A DNA stretch of 46,205 nt, taken from NCBI RefSeq assembly GCF_016862375.1, contig NZ_BOMV01000115.1, positions 1-46,205 on the forward strand. Direction: 5' to 3'. The stretch comes from Paractinoplanes rishiriensis (GTDB lineage: Bacteria; Actinomycetota; Actinomycetes; Mycobacteriales; Micromonosporaceae). The notes under the pieces were generated by a model, which did no database searches, was not told where the DNA came from, and was given only the letters and a program-made list of their open reading frames with translations. Of this stretch, positions 15,507 to 23,798 are shown piece after piece; within the stretch, counting starts at the first letter, position 1, and each line of letters begins with the position of its first letter. The translations under genes were made by a program, and so were the position numbers.

Positions 15507-15828
15507 CGGCTGTCGCTCCCGGTGCGTGACCCGTTCGCCGGCCCCGCGGGCCAGCGGTACGGGACGGGTTCCTCAGCAAATGTGCCTCGCTCTCAGATAT
15601 GTGTCGGCAAATCACACCTGGCGGCCAGCCTGACGGCGGACCATTAAGCGGACCAGTTGAACCGCTCTGCGGATTACGCGTAAGGTACGGGCGTCCCGCG
15701 GCCGTGACAAGGGCTTGAGTCCGGTCCGTTACGGATATGTGAATGCGGAGGCCCGCACCCGAGAATCGGGGCGGTGCAGGCAGGATGGTCGACGAATCGT
15801 TTCCGGGATACGAGGAGAGTGCGCAACC
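15507..15828. other. Divergent control region between dctQ and the IclR regulator
   Basis: A 322-base intergenic region with no gene of its own. It holds the plus-strand promoter and operator described at 15635-15692. Immediately left of the promoter, GCGGACCA occurs twice (about 15635-15642 and 15648-15655), which read on the minus strand as TGGTCCGC repeats pointing at dctQ. I cannot identify the minus-strand -10 and -35 with confidence. Confidence 0.5.
15635..15692 (+). promoter_or_regulatory. Promoter plus probable IclR operator upstream of the iclR-type gene
   Basis: TTGAAC (15657-15662) and TAAGGT (15681-15686) are 18 bases apart. Within the spacer lies the inverted repeat CCGC-TCT-GCGG (15662-15672). 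The block from there to GTACGGGC is nearly repeated, at the same spacing, upstream of the CoA-transferase gene (21393 onward). A transcription factor binding here would overlap the promoter. Confidence 0.55.
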
Positions 15829-16617
15829 GTGGACGTGCCTACTACCCGCAACGCCGCGGCGGAGGCGGCCGATCAGCAGGGAGTACGTAGCGTTCAGCGG
15901 GCGCTGGGCATTCTCGGCCTGCTGACCGACGACCGGCCCAGGCTGACGATCCGGCAGATCGTGGAGGAGACCGGGCTGGCCAAGACGACGGTGCTGCGTC
16001 TGGTGTCGACTCTCGAACAGAGCGGCCTGCTGTGGGCCACCGGCAGCGGATACATGGCCGGGCCTGGACTGTGGCGCTGGGCCCACCTCGCCCGCCGCAG
16101 CTGGGAGCTGCCACCCGAAACCCAGCGCGGCATGCGTGAGCTGGCCGCCCGCCGGCGCGAGACGGTCAACGTGTACGTGGTTCGCGACATCTACCGGGTA
16201 TGCGTCGCTCAGCAGGAGAGCCCGCAACCGTTGCGGCACGTCGTGCAGGTCGGCGACGAACTGCCGATGTGGGCCGGCGCCTCCTCCAAGGTTCTGCTGC
16301 GCGACGCCACCCCGGCCCTGGTGGAGCGGATCGCCAAGACCTCGCCCTACGGGCGACAGCATGCCGAGACGATGCGCGGGTGGATCGCCGAGGCCGCCGA
16401 GCGGGGGTACGGCGAGAGCCACGGCGAACGCGAGGACGGGCTCTCCGCGGTGGCCGTACCCGTGCTCGGCCACACCGGCGGTGTCGTCGCCGCCCTGGCG
16501 CTGAGCGGGCCTACGCTCCGCTTCACGCCTGATCGGGTCACGGAGTTTGCTGCTGACCTGCAGCAGATGGCCCGGCAGATGGCCGAACGGGGCTTCGATC
16601 GCCCGTTCAGCAGCTGA
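15829..16617 (+). CDS. IclR family transcriptional regulator of the TRAP/quinate-like cluster
   Basis: A 262-residue regulator. The N-terminal winged helix-turn-helix (about residues 18-75) reads VRSVQRALGILGLLT and LTIRQIVEETGLAKTTVLRL. The C-terminal GAF-like effector domain (about 85-255) contains PMWAGASSKVLL, GYGESHGEREDGLSAVAVPV and ALALSGPTLRF, all typical of IclR. The GTG at 15829 is chosen because GGAGAG lies 9 bases upstream. It sits between divergent dctQ and the convergent MocA gene (14 bases between stops). IclR proteins usually respond to a pathway intermediate and often control their own gene. The shared operator-like sequence upstream of this gene and of the CoA-transferase supports control of the whole cluster. 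Confidence 0.92.
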   Translation: MDVPTTRNAAAEAADQQGVRSVQRALGILGLLTDDRPRLTIRQIVEETGLAKTTVLRLVSTLEQSGLLWATGSGYMAGPGLWRWAHLARRSWELPPETQRGMRELAARRRETVNVYVVRDIYRVCVAQQESPQPLRHVVQVGDELPMWAGASSKVLLRDATPALVERIAKTSPYGRQHAETMRGWIAEAAERGYGESHGEREDGLSAVAVPVLGHTGGVVAALALSGPTLRFTPDRVTEFAADLQQMARQMAERGFDRPFSS

Positions 16618-16631
16618 CCGTTTCCCCGCTG

Positions 16632-17672
16632 TCACGACGACAACTCCACGGCCGAGCCGGAACGCGACGACTCGTAAACGGCCTCGACGATCGCCAGCGA
16701 TCGCAGCGCCTCCCTGCCGGTCACGGCCGGATCCCGGCCGTCGCGCAGCGCCGCCACGAAGTCGGCGATGTGCAGGGCATGGTAGGGCGCCAGATGGTCA
16801 TGAATCTCGGCCAACGAGAGGTCGGATGGCCCCCCTGCGCCGGCGAACGTCTCCTCACCGGGCAGGGTCCGGACGTCGGTGTAGGCGATGCCCTCCGGTG
16901 ATTCCATAAGGCTCGCCGTCCGGCCGTGCGCGTCGCTCACCCACACCTGCACTCCGAGCCCGGGCTGGAAGGTGGTACCGGCCTGAACCGTGGCGAGCGC
17001 GCCGGAGGCGAACTCGATGAGGGCGGCTGCAGTGTCCTCCACCTCGACGATCTGCTGGTGGACGAGGGTGGCGCAGCGGCCGGTGACCTTTCGGGCCGGA
17101 CCCATGAACCACTGCAGCAGGTCGATGTGGTGAATCACCTGGGTCATCAGGACGCCGCCGCCCTCCGTTTCCCAGCGGCCGCGCCATGGCTCGGCCCGGT
17201 AGTAGTCGGCTCCCCGGTTGAGCCGGGCCACGACTCCGCCGCAGATCGGCAGCCCCATCCGTCCGTCGTCGATCGCCGCGCGAATGCGCGCCGCCGCCGG
17301 CCAGAAACGGCGTTGGAAGAGCACCCCGAACCGCACGCCGGCGGCGTCGGTCGCGGTGATCATCCGCTCGGCCTGTTCGACCCGGAGGGCAATCGGCTTC
17401 TCGCAGAGCACGTGCACACCGCGGCGCGCCGCCGCGAGTACCCCGGCCTCGTGCTCGGCGTGCGGGGTACAGATGGTCACAGCTCCGAGACCGGCGTCCA
17501 GCAGCTGTTCCACGTCGCCGAAGGATTTGTCGACACCGTGCTCCTGGGCGAACGCACGAGCGCGCCGGGCATCGACGTCAGCTACCGCGGCTACCCGGAC
17601 GCCGTCGATACCGCGGAGCGCGCTGACGTGGTTGCGTGCGATTCGGCCGCAGCCGATGATCCCTATCCGCAC
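16632..17672 (-). CDS. Gfo/Idh/MocA family NAD(P)-dependent oxidoreductase
   Basis: A 346-residue dehydrogenase. It has a Rossmann N-terminus GIIGCGRIARNHV, the family catalytic Lys in CEKPIAL, and the C-terminal substrate-domain motif IHHIDLLQWFMG, whose His and Asp normally sit at the active site. The family oxidises sugars, inositols and other cyclic polyols. The GTG start at 17672 overlaps the end of the dehydroquinase gene by 10 bases, so the two are translationally linked. It is last in the ALDH-ThDP enzyme-dehydroquinase-MocA unit. In this context it could oxidise a hydroxyl of a quinate-like or inositol-like intermediate, but the substrate cannot be read from the sequence. Confidence 0.9.
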   Translation of the reverse strand: MRIGIIGCGRIARNHVSALRGIDGVRVAAVADVDARRARAFAQEHGVDKSFGDVEQLLDAGLGAVTICTPHAEHEAGVLAAARRGVHVLCEKPIALRVEQAERMITATDAAGVRFGVLFQRRFWPAAARIRAAIDDGRMGLPICGGVVARLNRGADYYRAEPWRGRWETEGGGVLMTQVIHHIDLLQWFMGPARKVTGRCATLVHQQIVEVEDTAAALIEFASGALATVQAGTTFQPGLGVQVWVSDAHGRTASLMESPEGIAYTDVRTLPGEETFAGAGGPSDLSLAEIHDHLAPYHALHIADFVAALRDGRDPAVTGREALRSLAIVEAVYESSRSGSAVELSS

Positions 17673-18121
17673 GGCTGGCCGCCTCGCGACAGGTGGCCGG
17701 CCAGTCCGCGCATTCCCATTTCGTAGACCTCCGCACCGAAGCCCGCGAGAAACCCCCAGGCGGCGGCCGCAGTCAGCAAGTTGCGATAGAGCGGTTCGCG
17801 GCCGAACACGTTGGTGAGGTGCACCTCGACGATCGGCCGGTCGAGCATGCGCAGAGCGTCGTAGAGGGCGACGGAACGGGTGGAGAGCCCGGCCGGGTTG
17901 ACGATGACTGCGGCCGCTTCCTCATAAGCCTGGTGAACCCAGTCGATGAGCTGGCCCTCGGCGTTGGACTGGGTGAAGAACAGGTCGAAATCGAGCTCCT
18001 CGGCGACTGCCCTGCATCGGCTCTCGATGTCGGCCAGCGTGGTCCGGCCGTACAGGTGCGGCTCACGCCGGCCGAGCATGTTGAGATTCGGGCCGTTGAG
18101 GATGAACAACCGTTCCGGCAA
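17663..18121 (-). CDS. aroQ: Type II 3-dehydroquinate dehydratase-like protein
   Basis: A 152-residue AroQ-type protein, normal length. The family opening FILNGPNLNMLGRREPHLYG carries the catalytic lid with Arg and Tyr, followed by QSNAEGQLIDWVHQA, VNPAGLSTRSVALYDAL and EVHLTNVFGREP. The catalytic His of EVHxxN is kept, but the usual T-H-T-S after N-P-A-G is S-T-R-S, and the Arg-Arg-His-Ser segment near the end is lost (REPLYRNLL). It would convert 3-dehydroquinate to 3-dehydroshikimate, though these substitutions leave open a related substrate. The start is TTG at 18121 behind GGAAGG. It lies between the ThDP enzyme and MocA genes. Confidence 0.85.
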   Translation of the reverse strand: MPERLFILNGPNLNMLGRREPHLYGRTTLADIESRCRAVAEELDFDLFFTQSNAEGQLIDWVHQAYEEAAAVIVNPAGLSTRSVALYDALRMLDRPIVEVHLTNVFGREPLYRNLLTAAAAWGFLAGFGAEVYEMGMRGLAGHLSRGGQPCG

Positions 18122-18142
18122 GACGACCTGACCTTCCGGGAA

Positions 18143-19882
18143 TCAGCCGAAGATGCCCTGGTAGATGTCCTTGATGTTCCAATGCCCGGGAGTAGGCACC
18201 GGTTCGTTGATCATCGGCACGTCGATAACCGTCGGCCGCCGGGCGGCAAGGGCCGCGCGCAGCGCGTCCCCGAGGTCGTCAGCGCTTTTCACGGCATAGC
18301 CGTCAGCGCCGCAGGCGCGGCCGAGATCGGCGAAGTCCGGGCTGTACGGCGTGCCATCCGGGCCGGTGAAGTCGCAGCCGAAGCTCTGCCCGAAGTTGGC
18401 GGCCTGCAAGTCGCTGATGGTGCCGTGGGATCGGTTGTTCATGACCACGAAGATCACCGGTGCGCCCTGCTCCACGGCCATCGGCAGCGCCGGGAGTTGT
18501 GCGCTCATGCCCCCGTCGCCGATCAGGGCGACCACGGTCCGCTCGGGTTGGGCGATCTGCACACCGACCGCCGCCGCCGGGCCGAAACCCATGGTCGAGG
18601 CGCCGCCCGGTGTGATGAAACGCCCCTGCTCGGGCAGTTCGTAGCACTGGGCGACCCCGTTCTTGTTCCAGCCCACATCGGTCACCAGCACCGCGTCGGC
18701 GGGCAGGTTCACCCGCAGGTCGGTGAGGATGCGTTCCGGGCGTAACGGAAACTTGTCGCTGGTGCCGCGTTCGCGGCTGTCGGTGAACAGGGTCCGCCTT
18801 GTCATGGTGATGGTCTCGCGTAGCCCTTCGCGGCGGCGGGGCTGCGGCGAGCGGGCGCGGACGGCGGTGTCGATCGCCTGCACCGCATGCGCGACGTCGG
18901 CGACGGCGCCGATCTCGACCGGGTAGTTGCGGCCGATCTCGGCCGGGTCGATGTCGATCTGGATGAGCCGGCCGGGCGGGAACTGCCAGGTGTAGCGGGT
19001 GTCCCAGGAGCTGGCGTCGGTCTCGGCGAAACGGGTAGCCAGGGCCAGGACGATGTCGGCCTCCCGGGTGTACTGGTTGGTCACCTCCAGGCCCCAGAAG
19101 CCGGGCATGCCGAGCAGCAGCGGATGGCTGTCGGGCAGTGTCCCCTTGGCCATCAGCGAGTGCACGACCGGGATGTCCAGGTGTTCGATCAGCGACCGCA
19201 GCGCGTCGAGCCCGGGCCTGCGACGCAGACCGCCTCCGACGTAGATAAGGGGTTTGTCCGCGGCGAGGAGCATGTCGGCGACGCGATCGGCGACCTCTGC
19301 GGCCAGCGCCGGGCGATGCGGGGCTGCCAAGGGGTAGGTGCTGCCGGTGTCGACCGGTGCTGGCCGGGAGAAGTGGTCCATCGGCACGCTGAGCAGCACC
19401 GCGCCTGGCCGCCCGGAGGCCGCGGTCCAGAAGGCGCGCTCGGTGAAGCGAGGCAGGTCGGCCGCCCGGTGGACCTGCCAGGCCCGTTTCACGAAGGGCC
19501 GGTAGATCGCGGTCTGGTCGGCGTCGGCGTGCAGGTTCACCTCTTGGTGCGGGTGCCTGCCGTGGTAGTAAGACGGGATGTCACCGGCGATCGCCACCAG
19601 CGGAACCGAGTCGAGGGCGGCGGTGAGCACGCCGGTGACCCCGTTGGTCAGACCGGGACCGACATGCATGAGCACCACGCCGGTGCGGCCGCTGGCCCGG
19701 GCGTAGCCGTCGGCCGCGTGCGCTGCGGCCTGCTCGTGCCGGGCGATGACGAACGTGATGCTGCTTCGCCCGATCGCGTCCAGCAGCGCGATGTTGGTGT
19801 GCCCGCAGGTGCCGAAGATGTACTCGACCCCGTACTGCTCCAGCTGGTTAACCATCGCCTCGGCGGCGGTGACCGAGCCCAT
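18143..19882 (-). CDS. Thiamine diphosphate-dependent enzyme (acetolactate synthase/benzoylformate decarboxylase superfamily)
   Basis: A 579-residue ThDP enzyme with the standard three domains. The N-terminal pyrimidine-binding domain holds the catalytic Glu50 in ARHEQAAAHAADGYAR. The central domain contains KPLIYVGGGL, and the C-terminal cofactor domain shows GDGGMSAQLPALPMAVEQ followed by VVMNN, the GDG-N30-NN thiamine site. No FAD-binding segment is evident beyond the usual central fold. It would decarboxylate or carboligate a 2-oxo acid. It overlaps the ALDH stop codon by one base (TGATG) and lies 21 bases ahead of the dehydroquinase. Next to an aldehyde dehydrogenase, a 2-oxo acid decarboxylase producing an aldehyde is the simplest inference. 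Confidence 0.88.
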   Translation of the reverse strand: MGSVTAAEAMVNQLEQYGVEYIFGTCGHTNIALLDAIGRSSITFVIARHEQAAAHAADGYARASGRTGVVLMHVGPGLTNGVTGVLTAALDSVPLVAIAGDIPSYYHGRHPHQEVNLHADADQTAIYRPFVKRAWQVHRAADLPRFTERAFWTAASGRPGAVLLSVPMDHFSRPAPVDTGSTYPLAAPHRPALAAEVADRVADMLLAADKPLIYVGGGLRRRPGLDALRSLIEHLDIPVVHSLMAKGTLPDSHPLLLGMPGFWGLEVTNQYTREADIVLALATRFAETDASSWDTRYTWQFPPGRLIQIDIDPAEIGRNYPVEIGAVADVAHAVQAIDTAVRARSPQPRRREGLRETITMTRRTLFTDSRERGTSDKFPLRPERILTDLRVNLPADAVLVTDVGWNKNGVAQCYELPEQGRFITPGGASTMGFGPAAAVGVQIAQPERTVVALIGDGGMSAQLPALPMAVEQGAPVIFVVMNNRSHGTISDLQAANFGQSFGCDFTGPDGTPYSPDFADLGRACGADGYAVKSADDLGDALRAALAARRPTVIDVPMINEPVPTPGHWNIKDIYQGIFG

Positions 19883-21354
19883 CAGATCTCCTCCTGGTCT
19901 CCGTGAAGGGACATGCCGCGCAGCAGGAGCGTCTTGACGACCGTGTAGTCGTCGATCATCCAGCGCGGTGCCTCCCGGCCGAAGCCGGAGTCTTTGACGC
20001 CGCCGAACGGCACGTGGTCCAGGCGGAAGTTCGAGGAACCGTTGACGATCAGTCCGCCGACCTCAAGCTCGCGCCAGGCGGTCAGGATCCGGCGTACGTC
20101 GTGGGTGAACAGGCCGGCCTGCAACCCGTAGCGGCTTTCGTTGCAGGTGCCCAGCACCTCGTCGAAGTCGTCGAACGACTGCACCGCGACGGCGGCGCCG
20201 AACACCTCCTCACGAATCAGACGAGCATCAGCCGGTGCGGACGCGACGACAGTGGGGATCACCGTCGCGCCGTCGCGACGGCCGCCGGTGGTGATGCTCG
20301 CACCGCCGGCGGCGGCGTCCTGCGCCCACGCGACGACTCGTTCAGCCGCGTCGTCGTCGACCATCGAGCCGACATCCGTGGCCGGATCGAGCGGATCCCC
20401 GACCGTGAGCTTCTCGACCGCGAAGGTGAACGCCTCGAGGAACTCCGCATAACGGCTGCGGTGGACGTAGACACGCTGCACCGAGATGCAGCTCTGCCCG
20501 GAGTTGCTGTAGCCGGTGGCGGCGCAGATCCGGGCGGCTGCGGCGATGTCCGCGTCCTCGCAGATGATCGTCGCGGCGTTGCCACCGAGTTCCATGACCA
20601 GACGTTTGGCGCCCGCCGAGCGGGCCACCGCCGCACCCGTCTCCGGGCTTCCGGTGAAGCTGATGACCCCGACCTCGGGCGCGGAACTCAGCGCCGCACC
20701 GACCGGGCCGCCGCCATGCAGCACCTGCACCGCCTCGGGCGGCATCCCGCTGTCGAGCAGCAGGCGCACCACCGCCACGGAAGAGGCCGGGGCCTGGGGC
20801 GGTGGTTTCACCATCGTCGTGTTGCCGGCCGCAAAAGAGGCGCCCAGCTTGTGGGCGAGCAGATTCGCCGGCGCGTTGAACGGGGTGATGGCGAGGGTGA
20901 CACCGACCGGGGCCCTGTGGGTCAGCGCAGTGTTGCCCACACCGCGGGCCCAACCCGCCACCGGCAGGACCTCGCCGCCGATGCGTCGAGCCTCGGCGGC
21001 GCAAACCGCGAAGGTGTCAGCCACCCGGTCGATCTCGCCACGGCCGTCCTTGACCGGCTTGCCGAGTTCCAGGGCGAGCAACCGGGCCAGCTCATCGCGC
21101 CGGGCGAGGGCCGTGTCCGCGGCGCGTTCGAGTACGCCGGCGCGCGCCGCGGGCGACATCCGGGCAACCGCCTTGGCACCTCGACGCGCATAACGCCGGG
21201 CCGCCTCGACATCAGCATCGCCAGCCTGCCGAGCAGTGCTGACGACGGCCCGGGTCCAGGGACTGACCCGGTCCGCGTGCTGCCCGTCAACCAGCCACTC
21301 CCCGGCGACCAAACAACCGACAGCCATCGGCACGTCCTGCGGGTCGTCAGTCAT
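19882..21354 (-). CDS. NAD(P)-dependent aldehyde dehydrogenase
   Basis: A 490-residue ALDH. It shows the Rossmann glycine region SFTGSPETG, the general-base Glu in VMELGGNAA, the catalytic Cys in SGQSCISVQRVYV, and the C-terminal PFGGVKDSGFGREAP, all intact. The ATG at 21354 is preceded by GAGGAG, and an open frame upstream has no ribosome binding site and overlaps the control region. It is the first gene of a four-gene unit and is divergent from the CoA-transferase. It oxidises an aldehyde to a carboxylic acid. The adjacent ThDP enzyme and CoA-transferase suggest a path from 2-oxo acid to aldehyde to acid to acyl-CoA. Whether it is acylating (CoA-dependent) cannot be excluded. Confidence 0.92.
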   Translation of the reverse strand: MTDDPQDVPMAVGCLVAGEWLVDGQHADRVSPWTRAVVSTARQAGDADVEAARRYARRGAKAVARMSPAARAGVLERAADTALARRDELARLLALELGKPVKDGRGEIDRVADTFAVCAAEARRIGGEVLPVAGWARGVGNTALTHRAPVGVTLAITPFNAPANLLAHKLGASFAAGNTTMVKPPPQAPASSVAVVRLLLDSGMPPEAVQVLHGGGPVGAALSSAPEVGVISFTGSPETGAAVARSAGAKRLVMELGGNAATIICEDADIAAAARICAATGYSNSGQSCISVQRVYVHRSRYAEFLEAFTFAVEKLTVGDPLDPATDVGSMVDDDAAERVVAWAQDAAAGGASITTGGRRDGATVIPTVVASAPADARLIREEVFGAAVAVQSFDDFDEVLGTCNESRYGLQAGLFTHDVRRILTAWRELEVGGLIVNGSSNFRLDHVPFGGVKDSGFGREAPRWMIDDYTVVKTLLLRGMSLHGDQEEI

Positions 21355-21367
21355 CAGCACTCCTCGG

Positions 21368-21425
21368 TGAACCACTTGGCAGACCATATGGACCGCTCTG
21401 TGGACTAGGTGTAACGTACGGGCCG
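21368..21425 (+). promoter_or_regulatory. Promoter plus probable IclR operator upstream of the CoA-transferase gene
   Basis: ATGGAC (21388-21393) and TAACGT (21412-21417) are 18 bases apart, the same spacing as at the regulator's own promoter. The inverted repeat CCGC-TCT-GTGG (21393-21403) and the flanking GACTAGGTGTAACGTACGGG closely match 15662-15690. Just left, GACCATATGGAC forms a near-palindrome that could serve the divergent ALDH unit. Confidence 0.55.
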
Positions 21426-21521
21426 CGAGGTCGCCTCGCAATGCCTTGGCTCCGCGGAAGATTTGGGAGCAGTTCCGCCACGCCGGGCTGCCCGCCCGAT
21501 GACGACCGAGGGGCACGTCTC

Positions 21522-22700
21522 ATGGATGACGATCGACCACTGCACGGCGTCCAGGTCCTGGACCTGACCAACGTCCTGGCCGGCCCGTACTGCAGCTACC
21601 AACTGATGCTTCTCGGTGCGGAAGTCGTCAAGATCGAACGACCCGGCGACGGCGACCTCGCCCGCAAGCTCGGTCCGGAGCCGGACCTGAATCACGCCGG
21701 GATCGGCGCCTCCTTCCTCGCGCAGAACGCGGGCAAGAAGTCCGTCGAACTCGACCTCAAGAACCCCGCCGACCGCACGACCTTCGAGGGCCTGCTGCGC
21801 GGAGCGGACGTGCTGCTGGAAAACTTCCGAGCCGGCGTGCTCAGCCGGATCGGCTACGACTGGGCTGCCCTGCAGCGGATCAACCCGCGCCTGGTGTACT
21901 GCGCGATCTCCGGGTTCGGCCAGACCGGGCCGATGCGCCAGGCGCCGGCATACGACCAGATTATCCAGGGCTTGTCCGGCATGATGAGCGTCACGGGGAC
22001 CCCGCAGACCGCGCCGCTGCGAGTCGGGTTCCCGGTCTCCGACACCATCGGTGGGCTGGTCGCCGCCATGACAATCGCCGCGGCACTCGCCGGCCGGACA
22101 CGGACCGGCAAAGGCGTCTGCCTGGACGTCTCGATGCTGGAGACGTCGCTGTCCGCGATGGGATGGGCGGCGTCGAATTACCTCGTCAGCGGCGTCCCTC
22201 CGGAACCGATGGGCGACCAGAATGCCACCGCCGCGCCGTCCGGTACCTTTCAAGCGGCGGACGGAGCTCTCAACATCGCCGCGAACCGGCAGGAGCAGTT
22301 CGACACCCTCTGCCGGATCATCGAGCGTACCGACCTGCTCACCGACACAAGGTTCGCCGAACGTGAGGCCCGCAAACAGCATCGGGCGGCGCTCAACGAC
22401 GAGATCAACACCGCGTTGCGCGGCCGGCCAGCCATCGAGTGGGAAGAACGCCTGTCGACAGCCGGAGTCCCGGCAGCCCGCATCCTCACTGTTCCGCAGG
22501 CGATGGAGCTCGACCAACTGAAGGTGCGCGGCTTCCTCACCGAGCTGGAGTTCCCCGGCGATCCGAACCGCACGCTGCGAGTCACCGGCAACGGGGTCTT
22601 GGTCAACGGCGAACCCCTGCGGCCGACGGCACCGCCACCGCTGCTTGGCGAACACAACGGCGAATACAAATGCCCCACCGGCGAGGTGACCGCACCGTGA
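21522..22700 (+). CDS. CaiB/BaiF (class III) CoA-transferase
   Basis: A 392-residue family III CoA-transferase. The start LHGVQVLDLTNVLAGPYCSY and AEVVKIERPGDGD bind CoA, and ENFRAGVLSRIGYDW follows. The catalytic Asp is in AYDQIIQGLSGMM and the C-terminal region AGVPAARILTVPQAM is typical. Such enzymes move CoA from an acyl-CoA donor to a carboxylate acceptor by a ping-pong-like mechanism. The ATG at 21522 is chosen (GAGGGG upstream). The GTG of the downstream lyase overlaps its stop codon as GTGA. The acceptor is likely the acid made by the neighbouring aldehyde dehydrogenase or the transported carboxylate itself, both inferred from gene order only. Confidence 0.92.
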   Translation: MDDDRPLHGVQVLDLTNVLAGPYCSYQLMLLGAEVVKIERPGDGDLARKLGPEPDLNHAGIGASFLAQNAGKKSVELDLKNPADRTTFEGLLRGADVLLENFRAGVLSRIGYDWAALQRINPRLVYCAISGFGQTGPMRQAPAYDQIIQGLSGMMSVTGTPQTAPLRVGFPVSDTIGGLVAAMTIAAALAGRTRTGKGVCLDVSMLETSLSAMGWAASNYLVSGVPPEPMGDQNATAAPSGTFQAADGALNIAANRQEQFDTLCRIIERTDLLTDTRFAEREARKQHRAALNDEINTALRGRPAIEWEERLSTAGVPAARILTVPQAMELDQLKVRGFLTELEFPGDPNRTLRVTGNGVLVNGEPLRPTAPPPLLGEHNGEYKCPTGEVTAP

Positions 22701-23509
22701 CCGACGAACGGCCCGAACCGACCGTCCAGGACGTGTCCGACTGGTGGGCGACGAGCGTCTCACGAATCGAGCCCAACCGCATCGAACTGCGCGGGCAACC
22801 GGTGCAGGACCTGATCGGCTCGATCAGCTTCCCCGGAATCATCTGGCTCATGGTGCGCGGCGAGATCGCTACCGCCGGCCAGGAGCGCCTGCTCGAGGCG
22901 GCACTCGTCGCCTCGGTGGATCACGGACCGCACGCGCCGTCCATCGCGGTGGCGCGCATGGCAGCGACCTGCGGCATCGGCCTGAACAACGCGGTAGCGA
23001 CCGGGGTGAACCTGCTCGGTGACGTGCACGGCGGCGCCGGCGAACAATGCATGGCCCTGCTGGCCGACGTCCGGCAGCTGCATCAGGACGGCACCGACCT
23101 CGCCACCGCCGCCGCGGCGACCGTCCAAACCTGGCAGGCCCAGTCCAAATATCTGCCCGGCTTCGGACACCGCTTCCACACCGTCGACCCGCGCCGAGAT
23201 CCCCTGCTCGGCCAAGTGGAACACGCTGTTACCGACGGTGTCGTGGACGGAACCTACCTGCGGGCCGCACACGCGATCGAACGAGTCCTCGCCGAAGGCA
23301 GCAGCCGGCCCGTGCCGATCAACATCGACGGCTGCACCGCCGTCGTGTACGCCGAGCTGGGCTTCCCGCCACCACTGGCACGGGGCCTGTTCGTGCTGAG
23401 CCGCAGCGTCGGCATCCTTGCCCACGCCTGGGAGGAAACCGGTCAGGGCCGCCGCAACAAGGGCCCGATGCCACCGTCCATCCTGCCGACCTTTCATGAC
23501 GGCAGCTGA
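22697..23509 (+). CDS. Citryl-CoA lyase-like protein (citrate synthase superfamily)
   Basis: A 270-residue protein beginning with GTG at 22697, coupled to the CoA-transferase. It has the citrate synthase superfamily histidines in DHGPHAPS and LPGFGHRFHTVDPR and the segment GDVHGGAGEQ. It is much shorter than citrate synthases (about 370-430 residues), and this size and these motifs match the proteins annotated as citryl-CoA lyase or CoA-lyase-like. Such proteins would cleave a 3-hydroxy-3-carboxyacyl-CoA into acetyl-CoA and a 2-oxo acid. With the CoA-transferase it makes an activate-then-cleave pair. The name is superfamily-based, and the actual acyl-CoA is unknown. Confidence 0.82.
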   Translation: MTDERPEPTVQDVSDWWATSVSRIEPNRIELRGQPVQDLIGSISFPGIIWLMVRGEIATAGQERLLEAALVASVDHGPHAPSIAVARMAATCGIGLNNAVATGVNLLGDVHGGAGEQCMALLADVRQLHQDGTDLATAAAATVQTWQAQSKYLPGFGHRFHTVDPRRDPLLGQVEHAVTDGVVDGTYLRAAHAIERVLAEGSSRPVPINIDGCTAVVYAELGFPPPLARGLFVLSRSVGILAHAWEETGQGRRNKGPMPPSILPTFHDGS

Positions 23510-23798
23510 GAACAGCGACGCGAACAAGCATGCGTTGGCGATCGTCAGTTGCGCAGCGCTCGCCGGTCCGGTTGTCGTGTACTGCGCAGCATGATGATCA
23601 GCGATGAGCACGACGCCCTGCCTTCCTCGGTGGCCTGGCCGGCTGCGGAGCAACGGAAGGTGACTACGGCCGGAACTGCCTGAGAGCTCCTGCCGCCTCA
23701 ATGTATGTACTGGTTAGTTAGTTATACTCGCCGGACGCTGGACGCGGAAGGGGCCGCCACCCGCGCCGGATGTGAGTCCTCGATCTGAGGGAAGACCA

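Noticed and set aside
19903..21408. 500-codon plus-strand frame opposite the aldehyde dehydrogenase
   Set aside because: Antisense shadow. The minus strand has complete ALDH catalytic motifs.
23536..23590. Hairpin TGCGCAG/CTGCGCA as a terminator after the CoA-lyase gene
   Set aside because: The stem is only seven pairs, with a loop of about 29 bases, too weak to call.
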